From contig FJOG01000039.1 in NCBI GenBank assembly GCA_900073065.1, forward strand, positions 85,964 to 149,963: a DNA stretch of 64,000 nucleotides, written 5' to 3'. The position numbers and the translations under genes were made by a program. This DNA comes from Phialocephala subalpina (taxonomy: Eukaryota; Ascomycota; Leotiomycetes; Helotiales; Mollisiaceae). The number at the start of each line of letters is the position of its first letter. The stretch's first letter is position 1. This document shows positions 34,550 to 45,376 of this stretch, in pieces. Below the pieces are notes generated by a model that searched no databases, had not been told where the DNA came from, and worked only from the letters and a program-made list of their open reading frames with translations.

Positions 34550-35959
34550 ATGGAGAACTATACTGACTTCAATGATGTCCAGCAATCTTATCTCAAGTTG
34601 ATTGACCTCGGTGAGAACACCCTTCCGAGTCTGCCAAATCCTGGCATCCTCCAAGACTTGAATTCTCTCCCCACCGACACTCATCAAACAATTTTTAGTT
34701 CAACGTGTGAGATAGCCTCAGATTCAAAAACTGCTAGCGAGTCCTCGATGCTAATGTACTGTAGTTTCAAGAGGTGTCTCCTTTTCTGGGCAACCTGTCG
34801 ATCAACAAGAGGTCACATACAGTACGTGAAACATCTAGAGACATCTCATGATCTACCCTCCACCCCTCAAGCCTCTCCGACGACCTTCTCCTCTATCTTC
34901 CCCTCTCCTCCGCGCGACCTTCCGTCTCACCACATCTTCTCATGGCTGTGGAGAAGTTAGAGGGACTATGGAACGAAGAGGTCTTCATCTCACACTACTA
35001 ACTTCTCCAAAGATTCACACTTGAACCAGTATCCTTCGAACAACAACTGGAGTGGCCAAGGTCGTGAGTACTTCCAAGCACTCCACCTTTAAGCACATCA
35101 GCTCACATATCCATAGATGTGAACTGTATGCCTGTTGAAAACGATGATCTGTTCAGCTGTCTAGACAATAGCCAGGACTATTCTGTAGGGTATGCCATAT
35201 GCAGCTCACATTCGCCAAATTCCCGACTTTCTGAATCAAATCTATACATCTTGTTTTCGGGTGCTAAGTAGCTGACCGGTACTTTCTAGAGAGCAATCTT
35301 CCTTCAGCACATATCCCGGCTATAACATGGCCACTGAAACCCCTGCGATTGCTGCCCCTATCGAGTCGGGAAACACGGCTGGTTATAAACCTAAGCTGCG
35401 ATGTTCAGTCCCCGAGTGTTCACAAGACAACGAGTTCCCCTCCGAATCTGCTTTGCGGTCCGTACACTCTCCTCCTACGGCTAACCTGGCGCTAGCACTG
35501 ACACACTTCAGAAAGCACGAAGCTAAACACAGCAAGCCTTATATCTGCCAAGTCCCAAATTGCAAACACACCCGCTTTGGCGACAAAAGCGGCCTAGATC
35601 GACACAACCGCGAGGTCCACGGATCACAGACCCACTACTGCCCTATCACTTCATGCAAACGTCACGTCCGAGGATTTCCAAGGAAGTATAACCTCTTCGA
35701 GCATCAGAAGCGATGTCATTCTTCCCAGTCGCCAAATTTGGCACCGCCATCGATTCTCAGACAACAAAATCATACGAATGATAGTAGGAAAGGACAACAA
35801 GAATCCTATGAGGGCAGGTCATCCCCGGAGATGGTCACTGGGAGTGGCAGGAGGTTGAGAGAGAAGTTGGAGAATCTTTACAAAACGCGGGCGGAAATCG
35901 AGGTGGATATTGAGGCTCTGAAGAGGAGTTTGGATCTCCTGGGAGAAGATTCCCCCTAA
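34550..35959 (+). CDS. C2H2 zinc-finger protein
   Basis: Five exons fit: 34550-34955, 35013-35063, 35117-35189, 35290-35457 and 35512-35959. All are in phase and total 382 codons (381 residues). Branch-like ACTAAC precedes the first acceptor. Three C2H2-type fingers are visible. The first is CSVPEC followed by LRKHEAKH (about residues 215-241, joined across the last intron). The second is CQVPNC to LDRHNREVH (about 247-272). The third is CPITSC to FEHQKRCH (about 278-304). The tail has a predicted coiled coil (REKLENLYKTRAEIEVDIEA). The N-terminal 180 residues are low-complexity, with a possible half-finger (HIQYVKHLETSH). It probably acts as a nuclear DNA-binding protein; targets are unknown. 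The last intron is 54 nt, a multiple of three and stop-free, so retention would insert 18 residues inside finger 1. Confidence 0.78.
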
Positions 35960-36422
35960 TGATCTTGAAGGTAGATTTCTATTTTCTATATGGGAGTCTA
36001 ATAAGTCTCCTGTAATTGGCGTTTCGTGGTGTAGAAAGATCAAGGGGTGTCTTCATGTTTCTCAAGCTATCGACTTCACGGGACATAAGGTTCGTGTCGA
36101 GTCCTCGATTTTCATTCAGGCAGCGGATGGCTTACAAGGATGTAAATATTACCTTTGAATACATGATATTTGATTAACTTTACGGTGATGTGGGCATCGA
36201 AACAGCAGCAAATGGCACGTGCCGTTAGTTCCTGAGATCTCAGTTCTTAGGCAGCATCCCCCGACATCGGCTGTCCTTAGGCAGAAAATGTGACATCTAG
36301 AATGGGGAGATGAGCGAGTGCAGAGATCTGGAACTAGGCTAGCCATAGAAGGTTAGTGCCGCAGAAAATGTGGTTCAAAAATAAAATCATTTGAGAGTTG
36401 AAACTGAAGCCGATTTCGATCT
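35960..36422. other. Intergenic region
   Basis: No gene recognised. Confidence 0.4.
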
Positions 36423-36797
36423 TTACTGTACAGCATTCTTTGCCAGAGCTCGGAAGTCTTTGTCGGCAAGAGCAATCTTTGTATGTAGCTCCCCGATCTG
36501 CTGTTGTGATTGCGTGTTACCCAACATCAAGGCCTTGTTCTGGGTTTCGGTGGCGACAACATCGTTGTTGACTTGGGACATTTCTTTCTCGAGGGTTTCG
36601 ACCGACATGAGCAGTGCGCTGAGAACATCCTCGGGGATCTGTATCATCACTCCAGGCGCAGAGTCAACGAGCTTCTTCAGCGTATCCGAGATCGGAGTAT
36701 CTTGACGCGTAACCTCTTCAACTTCGTTTTCGACCGGTTGGATATCGTGGGAATCGTTTTGGAGGACGTGGTTCGTAGGATTGTGTGGTGGACTCAT
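36423..36797 (-). pseudogene. 2EXR-family N-terminal fragment (coiled-coil part only)
   Basis: A 124-residue frame starts at ATG 36797 (MSPPHNPTNHVLQ). It carries the family's pre-domain block GVMIQIPEDVLSALLMSVE plus TLEKEMSQ and a coiled coil. It stops (AKNAVQ then TAA) exactly where the paralogues continue into the 2EXR domain (QKNSGVGFYLFPKLP in the gene at 42297). The 2EXR core is not found downstream. It could be a relic, or a short gene keeping only the coiled coil. Confidence 0.55.
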
Positions 36798-37747
36798 TGT
36801 TACCGTAAGATCTTTCGTGGAACGTGTGGGAAACGAGAGAGTAGAGTGCAGTGGTTGAAGTCGGGTCCTTTGGTGGCGTTGGTTTGGCGTTGAAAGGTGG
36901 AGGAGTTGAGGAGCACAATGTAGACGTGAATTGAGCTTTTCGCTAAGCGAGCCACGAGAACATGATATCCGACGGAACGAAGAACAGCTTAAGAGATCAT
37001 GCCGATTGCAATTTGGGTGAAATAGGAGAGGAATTGCGCAATTTCTACCCATGGATATCTTCGGAAGATCTAATGTTCTGTCGGGAGCGTATTTGCCATT
37101 TACGACATCTTTTGGATCACGGATTTCAATACATCGAAAATACGAGACTTAGAGAAAGTTTAAGGTTTGCAAATGGATATTCAATTATCAACAAGGTACA
37201 GAAGAACTGGCTACAGCACATAACTATCTCTTAATTTAATATCGGGGGGCATATCCCACAACTTGCCATGATTCAACAGGAACTTTGCCCAGTTCCAAGA
37301 AACCCGCTTTCTGGGCCAAAGAACTATTTCTTCTCCTTCTGTATAAACCTCTAAACCACCGGATCACTAGCGGCTTGACATTATAGACAGGGCTTTCCTC
37401 GCTAATCTGCTCTCTCTATTGTGGAGGTATGGCTTCTGATCGGAGTTTTCTGTGGACACTCGGTGATAAACCGTTCGATTTCTGCAGTTGTTGCACTGTC
37501 ATGTCTTCCATGAAGTAAATTTCGTTAACTATCCATTCAGATGGATGAAGTATGTTGGAGTATTTTCCGCCCTCTTTGAACACCTCCTTATCCGCACCAT
37601 CTACTGCTGTTAGCCAATGATTGAATACTCAGGAATCCCAATACATTGCTTAATTTTTACAAGCGTGTCTATCATTCATACTCGGCTCCCCACCAAAACC
37701 CCAACGCAATGCATCGCCTCTGCAGTAAGATCACTCCACAACAGGTA
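36798..37747. other. Intergenic region
   Basis: No recognised gene; short ORFs only. Confidence 0.4.
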
Positions 37748-38007
37748 TTGTAGAAGGGCAATAAACGAGCGCCCAACTGTAGGTCACTTCGTCTCAGCCA
37801 GTGAGCTGGACTAATTCAATAATCGTCGCGCAAAGTAATCAGCCATACGTAAAATAAGCCTGTAAATGGAGTGGGCAAAGATGCGTGATTGTTTTCAGAG
37901 AGCAAAGAGCTCCTTATGTACTGGGGAGCACGTGGCTTGCACAAACCCCCGAAACTACCTAATACAAACAAGGAATTTTGAGAAACTCGTATGACCCTGC
38001 CACAGTA
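37748..38007. repeat. Segmental duplicate of 31088-31355
   Basis: Partner of the similar segment 6.7 kb upstream, same orientation. It covers the C-terminal coding end of the 2EXR gene copy and adjacent sequence. Confidence 0.85.
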
Positions 38008-39227
38008 TTCTCCAGAATTGTCCCCAGTTTCCCATTCGAGCTCTTGGTGGTGCTGGGCACCAAATGCTTGCCTCCAAATAAAGAAATTCTCATATAGGGT
38101 CTTCGATGGCCGCTTCTCTGGCAAGACAAATACAGGCTCGCCGGATTTGGCGACGCACTCACTGTAATCGCTATCAATGACAAGCACAATTTTTTCTGTC
38201 TTCTTCTGTGTAAAGAAGTCCATCATCCATGGCAATCCGGAGTCTGTTTGCTCAAAGAACTGCTGGTATGGTAGAGCGATGACGCGAGGCTCGAATTCTC
38301 TTGCAAGCAAGGCGTTCGGGCCTTGAAACAGCAGCGTATGCGATCTATGCCTCGGCGGCAGGAGGTAGCCTCCACCGAGCCATGCATCATCATGACCATC
38401 ATGAGTTTCACTTTCATGAAGCCATAAGATATCAGCGAATGGATTGCTGAAGACATATGGATCGGTCGAAGAATGCTCGTCAGCCCAATGTCGGTAGAAT
38501 CGAATAGTCTGAACGGTTTCCGCTTCAACTCGAGACTCATGACAAACTTGTCGTATGAGATTTGATGGGTTTGACTGCGCAGAGGCGATTAAGCCGCTTG
38601 CCGTAACAAGCGGTCCTTTTTCCTCAACGCAATAACACGTGAGAAGTTCAGTGCGGCTCTCCAAATTAATCTTCGGATTTCGATTGGCAGCTTTGGGAAT
38701 AGGTAGAAGGATACGCCCAAGTTCTTCTGTGATGTACGAAGATCTCCACGAAGCTCCTGATTCTGTGTCTGTACCAAAGCGAGCTCCTTTTTGAGGCTCT
38801 GGACCAACGCGATCTCTTTCTTGAGGCTCTCAACCGACGTCAACAGGGTGTTGAGACGCTCCGCTGGAACCTGGATCATGCCGGAAGCAAGGATGTGAGG
38901 AGCAGTAACCTTATCTTGTCTGGGAACCAATGATGATATCGTATCTTGAGGAAGGTGGTTGGCATGTGTGAGAAGGAAGGATCGAGCGGCGTGCATTGCT
39001 GTCGACGATTCGGAAGACTGGACGTCCTAAACTTCGGCATAGATAGGGGTGATGGTGTTGCCGTCCATCGCATCATCAAGGGTCTTGTCGCTCTTCGATG
39101 TGGTGTTGTCCTTGCAGGAGTTCGGGGGAAGAGCCATCCGTGCGAGTGCGCTTTCGAGGGGAGAGATGTTAGCAGGATCGTACTTGTCGCCACCGATTGA
39201 CTTCTGTGGGTTCGTCGTTGAGGCCAT
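37816..39227 (-). pseudogene. 2EXR-family gene broken by one stop and one frameshift
   Basis: The frame from ATG 39227 (MASTTNPQKSIGGDKYD) meets TAG at 39027-39029 and continues in the same frame through ATG 38996. It then shows the leader MIQVPAERLNTLLTSVESLK and the 2EXR start FYLFPKLPIEIRRLIW. Near 38625, at an AAAAA run, the coding signal moves to another frame. There it continues with SNLIRQVCHESRVEAETVQT and KIVLVIDSDYSE to the stop at 37816. One base gain or loss would reconnect the two parts. The gene is either a recent pseudogene or carries a homopolymer sequencing error. 2EXR proteins are widespread in fungi and of unknown function. Confidence 0.7.
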
Positions 39228-39984
39228 GTCTGCGCCGTGATGGGGAGCTGGCGTTGAGCTTGAGTGCTTGAGCGTTGTTGTTTAGAAAAATTGGAGGTGC
39301 CGCGAGCGTGTATGTTGACAGAGCTCTTCGTGCGTTAGAATATGATGTCTGGACAACAAGGTGTGAAGGTGATGCTGTCGAAGGTTGAGAGGTTTTGCAA
39401 GGCTACGCAGCATTTCTCTCGGCTTCAAGCCTTCTCTTTAGCAATCTTTTAGCACTGCTCGACATTGGTAACTGAATATTTGGAAGCGAATAGTGATCGG
39501 CATTCGTCAGATTTCGATCTCTGCTTCAAGTCAGGTATTACCATCATTTAAATCGGAAAGTAAAGCCTGGCTTGCGGTAACGCGATCGCTTTTCACCTGA
39601 AGATGATGCCTTTTACAGCCGTTTATTCATGAATCCCCCCCGTGTTATAAGCAAACAGCCGAGAGAGTGGAAGTCGATCTGGATCTTGAGAACTTCTGAC
39701 CTGATGGCTTGACATTGTTCTTTCATACAATCAGCACTGCTCGTACATTCATTATGCTGCTTCACGGCATCTAAATCATCGTTAAGGCTGGAGAGAACAT
39801 ACGAATGCAGGAAGTCTCTGGGGTGTTTGGAATTCAACCTTGAATGTTTGAGATCTCCTGCTTGCAATAAAGATTATTTTGGTAAGTCTCTATTGTCTCT
39901 ATTGGAGGATTTCCCGCTCACCATGAAAACAGGTGTGTAAACGTATAAGAGCTATACCATCCACGTTGAATGGGTTTGCTATAA
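39228..39984. other. Intergenic region with a possible 2EXR scrap
   Basis: A minus ORF at 39867-39613 contains QCQAIRSEVLKIQIDF, which resembles the 2EXR segment VCKDGRSEALKVQ of the neighbour gene. No other gene is seen. Confidence 0.35.
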
Positions 39985-41121
39985 TCAAGAAGTAACTTCT
40001 GGCCAACCAGACGAGAAGTCGAGATAGTTAAATCCAAACAGGAATTGATCAAAATCATAGCCAATATTCGGGTTCACTGCATCACGTTAGGCTGTGCCAC
40101 TTTCCTCGGACGTTCAATAGTCAAGACTTACCATAGTGATAATACAAAGCAATCCGACCAGTCTCCGGATCAACAATAACCCCTTGTCCACCCGGTGCAT
40201 AAACATTACTCCCATGACTCCCAAGAACAAGCGTCCCTCCATTCCCGGTCTGACAATTCCTCCCCACCCGATCCGTAAACGGCCCCGTCGGCTCAGTAGC
40301 CCTACAAACCATAATTTTATACTCATCTCCCACCGGCGCCAGATTCGGCGGCGTATTACAGCAAGCACCACTCGAGAAAAACAAATAATAGTAATCCGTT
40401 CCGTCGACCGGCCACCAGAATTGGAAACTCCCTTCTTCAAACGTGCTTCCGCTACTGTTATATGCCAATTGGTTAGGTGTCTCGCCAGACCAAGACGTCC
40501 AGTCTGTGTTTAAGGTTGTTTGATAGATCATGTCCCATGCGGAGCCGAAGGTGAAGTAGTTTTGGCAAGTATCGCATTGCTGGAAGAAGTTTGGGTCGAT
40601 GAGGTTGTATGCGGAGGACTTGGGGATGCCGAGGCTGCCGTGGTCGGTCCAGGTGCCGACATCGGCAGAGGAGGAGGTCGCGACGCCGATATCTGAGGTT
40701 TGGAGGCCACTCAATGATACGGAGTAGTAGGCATAGTAAGTGTCACCTTTGAGGACAACATCAGGCGCCTCGGGATTGTTAGTATTCAGGTCCTGAGAGA
40801 GAGGTGATATGGAGTCTATACCCAGAGTTGTTGGTTTGCAACAACATCAATTGAGCTTCCGTCTGGCAGCATTGCTCCATTGTATGTCCATGGTCCGGTC
40901 AGAGATGGTGCCGATGCTATCGCGATATTTCCTAGCGTTGAGAAGCGGAACCATGTTCCATCTGATCTCCTGATCACGCTGGGATCGTGAACGTAGCTGC
41001 AATTGCCTGTGCAGGATTCGGGATCGGGCCATGAAGCTGCTTGACGAGGATTTATTGGTGTTGACCTGACACTTACTGCGAGAGCCGCAAAGGCGTAAGT
41101 AAATAAGGAAAAGTAATGCAT
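39985..41121 (-). CDS. Secreted GH43 arabinan endo-1,5-alpha-L-arabinanase
   Basis: Three exons, 41121-40822, 40768-40132 and 40076-39985, sum to 343 codons (342 residues). A signal peptide is evident (MHYFSLFTYAFAALAVSVRS). GH43 five-bladed-propeller motifs occur in order. VHDPSVI carries the catalytic base Asp, NQQLWAPDVVLKGDTYYAYY carries the second Asp, and TFEEGSFQFWW carries the catalytic Glu. GQGVIVDPETGRIALYYHY follows, with the final GWPEV. The first intron falls exactly between LW and APDV; it begins GTATAG and ends CCCGAG, an unusual but frame-preserving acceptor, with ACTAAC branch-like sequence before it. The enzyme should cut arabinan side chains of pectin outside the cell. It complements the GH78 rhamnosidase locus in function. 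Confidence 0.9.
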
Positions 41122-42296
41122 CGCGACTGATCCGGGATGTGACCAGTGTAGCCATGTGTATCTAGGCAGAAGAATAAGAGCGCTATAAACGAGACCGCGG
41201 GCTCTTATGTGCTTTACAGATCACCTCATTTGCGTCGATCTCGTCCAATCTCGTCCAATCTCGCAGTCCTGCACCGTGACGCCAGGGCGGTGATCCTTTT
41301 ATGGAGGCTCGAATCATTGTGCTGTCATCCTGCAGGCTTTATTCTATCAATCCCTGAACTCCCTCGGTATTTGGCCATGACAAGCTTACCTGAAATGGAC
41401 GCCGTTGCAAGGGGATCTGTGGGGTTGCAAGGGGAAGAATAAGCTCCCGAAATAAGCAGAGTGGCTGTGCACTAAACGTCGATCCTTCAACCATCTTCAA
41501 GCCTGAGGCATCCAATAAGATTGACAGTCTTCGATAGAGTGTCGTAAAAGGGAGGTTCCGCCAAGCCTCATGCGTTATATTGCCTTTCCTCACGTTGGGA
41601 GACTCGACGACTCATGCGCTTGCCATGTTACGCACGACAATTTACACAACATGGAATATTTGGAAGCAAGAAGTCCGGTAAGTTGTTTCGGCCAACGACT
41701 TCGATGCATACTTTACCAAAATCGAATCTGCAAGAACTAAGCATGAAATTATGGTAGCACGATTGCCTGCAACTCCAACAAAGAAGTAGTGTACACTTTG
41801 TCATTTAGTAGAATGGCCCTCGCTCAACAGATGCAAGTCTCTCCATACCTAAAGGCCCTACAAATTAACGGTTCCTCTCATGTCCCAACAATTCTAAACA
41901 GCAAATCTGGAAATCCCAGCTCGGTCTTCTTGGACAAGTATACCGTCCTGTGCGGTAGCACATACGCTTCATTGTCGGTATCTCTGCTCGGGGGAAAGCA
42001 TTTAAGAAGTGGGAAATGGACGAGATGAGAAAGTCCAGCCAAGCATAGGATACCGAGAGCCGGAGTCTTTCACCGCCTATTGAGGAGGGATAATTTTGGT
42101 TCTCAGATCTTCTCGACTCCAGGTAGATATGGTTTCGTCCTCTCGTAGCTGTGTCATCGTGGTGGCGTTCATGAATCGGACGTTTTTCACCGTCCAAGTT
42201 GAGGAATCCCAAGCATCGGTGTGTGCTGTGTCGCCATCAATGGCATCCTCGCTCGATCCAGCTGCAACAGAGGTCAGCTGCGATCTCTTGGTTTCA
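41122..42296. other. Intergenic region, 1.2 kb
   Basis: Promoter of the arabinanase gene and unassigned sequence. No gene is recognised. Confidence 0.4.
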
Positions 42297-43481
42297 CTAG
42301 GCAGATCCTTCATAGACAACGGGCGCATATGAAGTCAATGTAGTGCGGGGTTGTGTTGAAAAGTCTATTAGGCTGGGGTGCGCAATTGGCATACCTTTCA
42401 GAAGATCTTCCCTTCTTCTTGCATATTTTGACTTTTCAAGCTCCAGGTATTGCATCGCCTCTTCTTCAAGTTGCTTCCATGTCAAAGTCTGGTCATCACC
42501 GTCCTTCCAGTCGAGTCTCTCCTCATTGTCATTGACATTTTCTCTCCAAGCAAGGTACTGAAACGAAGAGGCACTGCTTATTGACTCTTGAGGTGGTTCG
42601 ATGAAGACGACATCTATTGATTCGGAACATTCGTCGAGTTCGAGATAATTCTTGGTAAGAACAATGATGAGCTCGCGAGTCTGAATACGCCCATAATCAT
42701 GCATCGCTCTATCCACCTCCCCTCGCTGAAGTTGTGAGAGCCATTGATCAAGGGATATGGCGATTGTGCGAGGTCGACAATTCATTTCGGTCAGCCTGTT
42801 AGCGATTTGGTAAATATCGCCATCTTCCCATTCCGAGTCCTCAGCCCAACGGAAAAACCAGAGAATATCGGCATATGAATTGCTCCTCAACACGTATTTG
42901 TTTGGATCCATACGAGGGATGCCTCTATCATCTTCCGGCCAAGCTGCAGGGAAGGTAGAGGTTTGGACCTTAAGAGCCTCTGACCTACCATCTTTGCATA
43001 CTTCTCTAATCGGGTTGGGTAGCCTCGGTTTCACCATTGCGATTAGCTGAACGCCATGTCTCTCGTAATAACACTGTAAGGCTATGACACGAGGAACACG
43101 CAAAGCTTCTCTCCAGATCAGCAACTGAAGCTCAAGAGGTAGCTTTGGGAAGAGGTAGAAACCAACGCCCGAGTTCTTCTGCAGGTTCTGAAGATCCGTT
43201 CGCGTGACCGTGAGATTGTTGTCTAGTTCTGTGTTTTGGATCTGCAGTGTCTCAATGTTCCTCTGCATCACAGACATCTCCTTTTTGAGGTTGTCGACCG
43301 AGGTAAGTAGGCTTGTGAGAAACTCGACAGGAACCTGAATCGTCGCTCCCGCACCGGCAAACTTCTCCAACACTCGTGAGATGGACGCTGGAGGGCTAGA
43401 GCACGTGACTGTTTCGTTTTCGCTTTTGGCCAAGGTGACGTCGTTGTCGATCGACTTGATTGCTTGCTTTGATGCGTCCAT
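42297..43481 (-). CDS. 2EXR-domain protein, apparently intact
   Basis: A single exon from ATG 43481 (MDASKQAIKSIDND) gives 394 residues; the frame is also open further upstream, but only to a TTG. Residues about 48-104 form the family leader: ATIQVPVEFLTSLLTSVDNL, then a coiled coil. The 2EXR domain spans about 107-190: GFYLFPKLPLELQLLIW, PRVIAL and PIREVCKDGRSEALKVQ. The rest resembles the alpha/beta tail of fungal members (FRWAEDSEWEDGD and ELIIVLTKNYLELDE). There is no signal peptide or membrane span. Molecular function is unknown for the family. It is the only local copy with an unbroken leader, domain and tail. Confidence 0.78.
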   Translation of the reverse strand: MDASKQAIKSIDNDVTLAKSENETVTCSSPPASISRVLEKFAGAGATIQVPVEFLTSLLTSVDNLKKEMSVMQRNIETLQIQNTELDNNLTVTRTDLQNLQKNSGVGFYLFPKLPLELQLLIWREALRVPRVIALQCYYERHGVQLIAMVKPRLPNPIREVCKDGRSEALKVQTSTFPAAWPEDDRGIPRMDPNKYVLRSNSYADILWFFRWAEDSEWEDGDIYQIANRLTEMNCRPRTIAISLDQWLSQLQRGEVDRAMHDYGRIQTRELIIVLTKNYLELDECSESIDVVFIEPPQESISSASSFQYLAWRENVNDNEERLDWKDGDDQTLTWKQLEEEAMQYLELEKSKYARRREDLLKGMPIAHPSLIDFSTQPRTTLTSYAPVVYEGSA

Positions 43482-44296
43482 TGGGATGTTTTCTTCCTGT
43501 GTCAGATCAAGCTGCAAAATGTTTAGCTTTAATTGGAGTTCGGAGAGAGTTCGAACAACAAAGTAACCGCGATGAACTTCTCGAATTAGGTGGAATACTA
43601 TGCAATACGCTCGACCCTAATCATTGCCACTTTGAAGCTGGGCCAGAGATTTGGAGTCCGAGTATCGCAGAGCTGGTTGAAGTCTGGGAGCATTGAAGAA
43701 GTAGTTTTGGTGATCTTGTGGTTTTCAAAGGAGGTGTGGAAGAAAATACGCTAACTCTAATCTGCATAGCATTAATGCTCGGACCATACGGCTACCATCT
43801 TTTCTCGTACGGGGAATAATCAATGGATAGTACCATTTGACTTGAATTCTCGAAAGATGCTGTACGGGTAGGTTGAGATGCAAAAGAGTGAAAGAAATGA
43901 GAAGTGAGGTTGATTGAGGCTCGGCGGGTGAGCGGTAGGCCCAGTTTTTCACGTCAGCAGGTCAGAGGAAGCATGTGAAAGTGCCACTAGAAAGGTCATC
44001 CCGACATTCTAAGTGTCTGTGTTGAGAAATTTTCTCTATTCCCAAGTCCAAGCAGTGGAGTGTATGAGAATAGAATCATCTCATTTTGTAGAACGTTGCT
44101 ATATTGGTTTCGGGGAGGTGGGACATTGATTCCCAGCATCATGTGAAGTAGCAGACAGAGATTGATCGCTCAAAATGTTGGTCATAAATCTATCTATGCC
44201 ATACTCCTCCAAAGTCCTGTCTTTCAGTCGCAATGCTCTTGACCCAAGAATAAAAATACACAGAGACCTATCGCCTACCCCCCTGCCTTCCCCTCA
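43482..44296. other. Intergenic region
   Basis: 5' flank of the 2EXR gene and 3' flank of the carrier gene. Nothing else is recognised. Confidence 0.4.
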
Positions 44297-45376
44297 TCAT
44301 CCAAACGTCTTATTGAAAAACGTGTGTGCCAGCTCAACACCCAAGAACGTAGCCGCATTCGCTGGCACCGCTCTCGCCAACGCAGGTCCAAAACCCGGGA
44401 AGAAAGCCTTGTATCCGCCGTTCTTGTATAACCCACTAATAACCCCACTAATAGTCGGTTTCCCCTCCATGGTCTGCAGCCTCGACTTCACAGTATCAAT
44501 CGGGAAAACAGGAATCCACATCGCCACTCCTGCCGCTCCACCCGCCACCATTACAGCCGGCAGACTCAACCCACCCGGTTTCCCAGTGACAGGATCTACC
44601 GGTGTCAATTTCCGCTTAATGATCTCGTACGTAGCGAAGTACGCCGCAGACCCAGGTCCATCTCTCGCTAATGTAGCAGCAGATCCTCTGAATACAGATC
44701 TTACTCCTCCTTCTTTGTATAATTGTCTAACGACATCTACGCCTCCGCTGTATTTCGGCTTCTCGCCTGGAGCGAGTGCTTTTTGGCCTTGGATTTGGAG
44801 GAGGACTTTGACGCGTTCGAACGGCGCGGTGATGGCTGTCATGGGGATGGCGGAGAAGAAACCTGCTGCTGAGACTTGCGCGACGGAGAATTGGTCGTTT
44901 TCGACTGTGGAGAATTTCCTGACAAGATTTTTGCCTACGTCGTAGCCCCAGAATGATACCGCGACTATTGACTACGTCAGTGAGGTACAAACGGGGGGGA
45001 AGAGGGAATACGAACACATAGGAGTTACGCCAACCAAAGGCGCACTCACGCCAGCGTATAGACCCCTCCGTAATCCATCTCTCGCGATGCTTTTCCGCAC
45101 AACGTCGAGAGCGCTGGAATAGACTCCTCGATCTGCGGTCTGGAGACGGACTTTGACAAGATCAAATGGATGGCCGACAATGACTGCACAGACGCCTCCA
45201 AATCCTCCTGCTGCTAGACTCCTTAAGCCTGCGAAAGCCTTTAGTTCTGCTTGCTTGAGCTCCTCCTTCAACTGCTCTTTGGACTCCGGGACGTGGGGTA
45301 GCTTGGTTGCGATTGTCGGGAGGGCGTCGATTTTCTGGTTTATTTGTGTGCCGGCTGAAGAGGAGGAGGAAGACAT
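44297..45376 (-). CDS. Mitochondrial carnitine/acylcarnitine carrier
   Basis: Two exons, 45376-45016 and 44964-44297, give 343 codons (342 residues). Splicing rebuilds VGVTPMFAVSFWGYD across the join. The three mitochondrial-carrier signatures are clear: HPFDLVKVRLQT, APFERVKVLLQIQ and FPIDTVKSRLQT, each in about a 100-residue repeat with two spans. AAGGFGGVCAVIVGHPFDLV and the RGLYAGVSAPLVGVTP loop are characteristic of fungal carnitine carriers (AcuH/Crc1 type). These exchange acylcarnitine for carnitine across the inner membrane and are needed for acetate and fatty-acid use. A Ser-rich N-terminal extension precedes the first repeat. It is divergent from the giant repeat-protein gene. Confidence 0.9.

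Noticed and set aside
44175..44945. 256-codon plus-strand ORF
   Set aside because: Antisense to the carnitine carrier, whose three signature motifs fix the coding strand.
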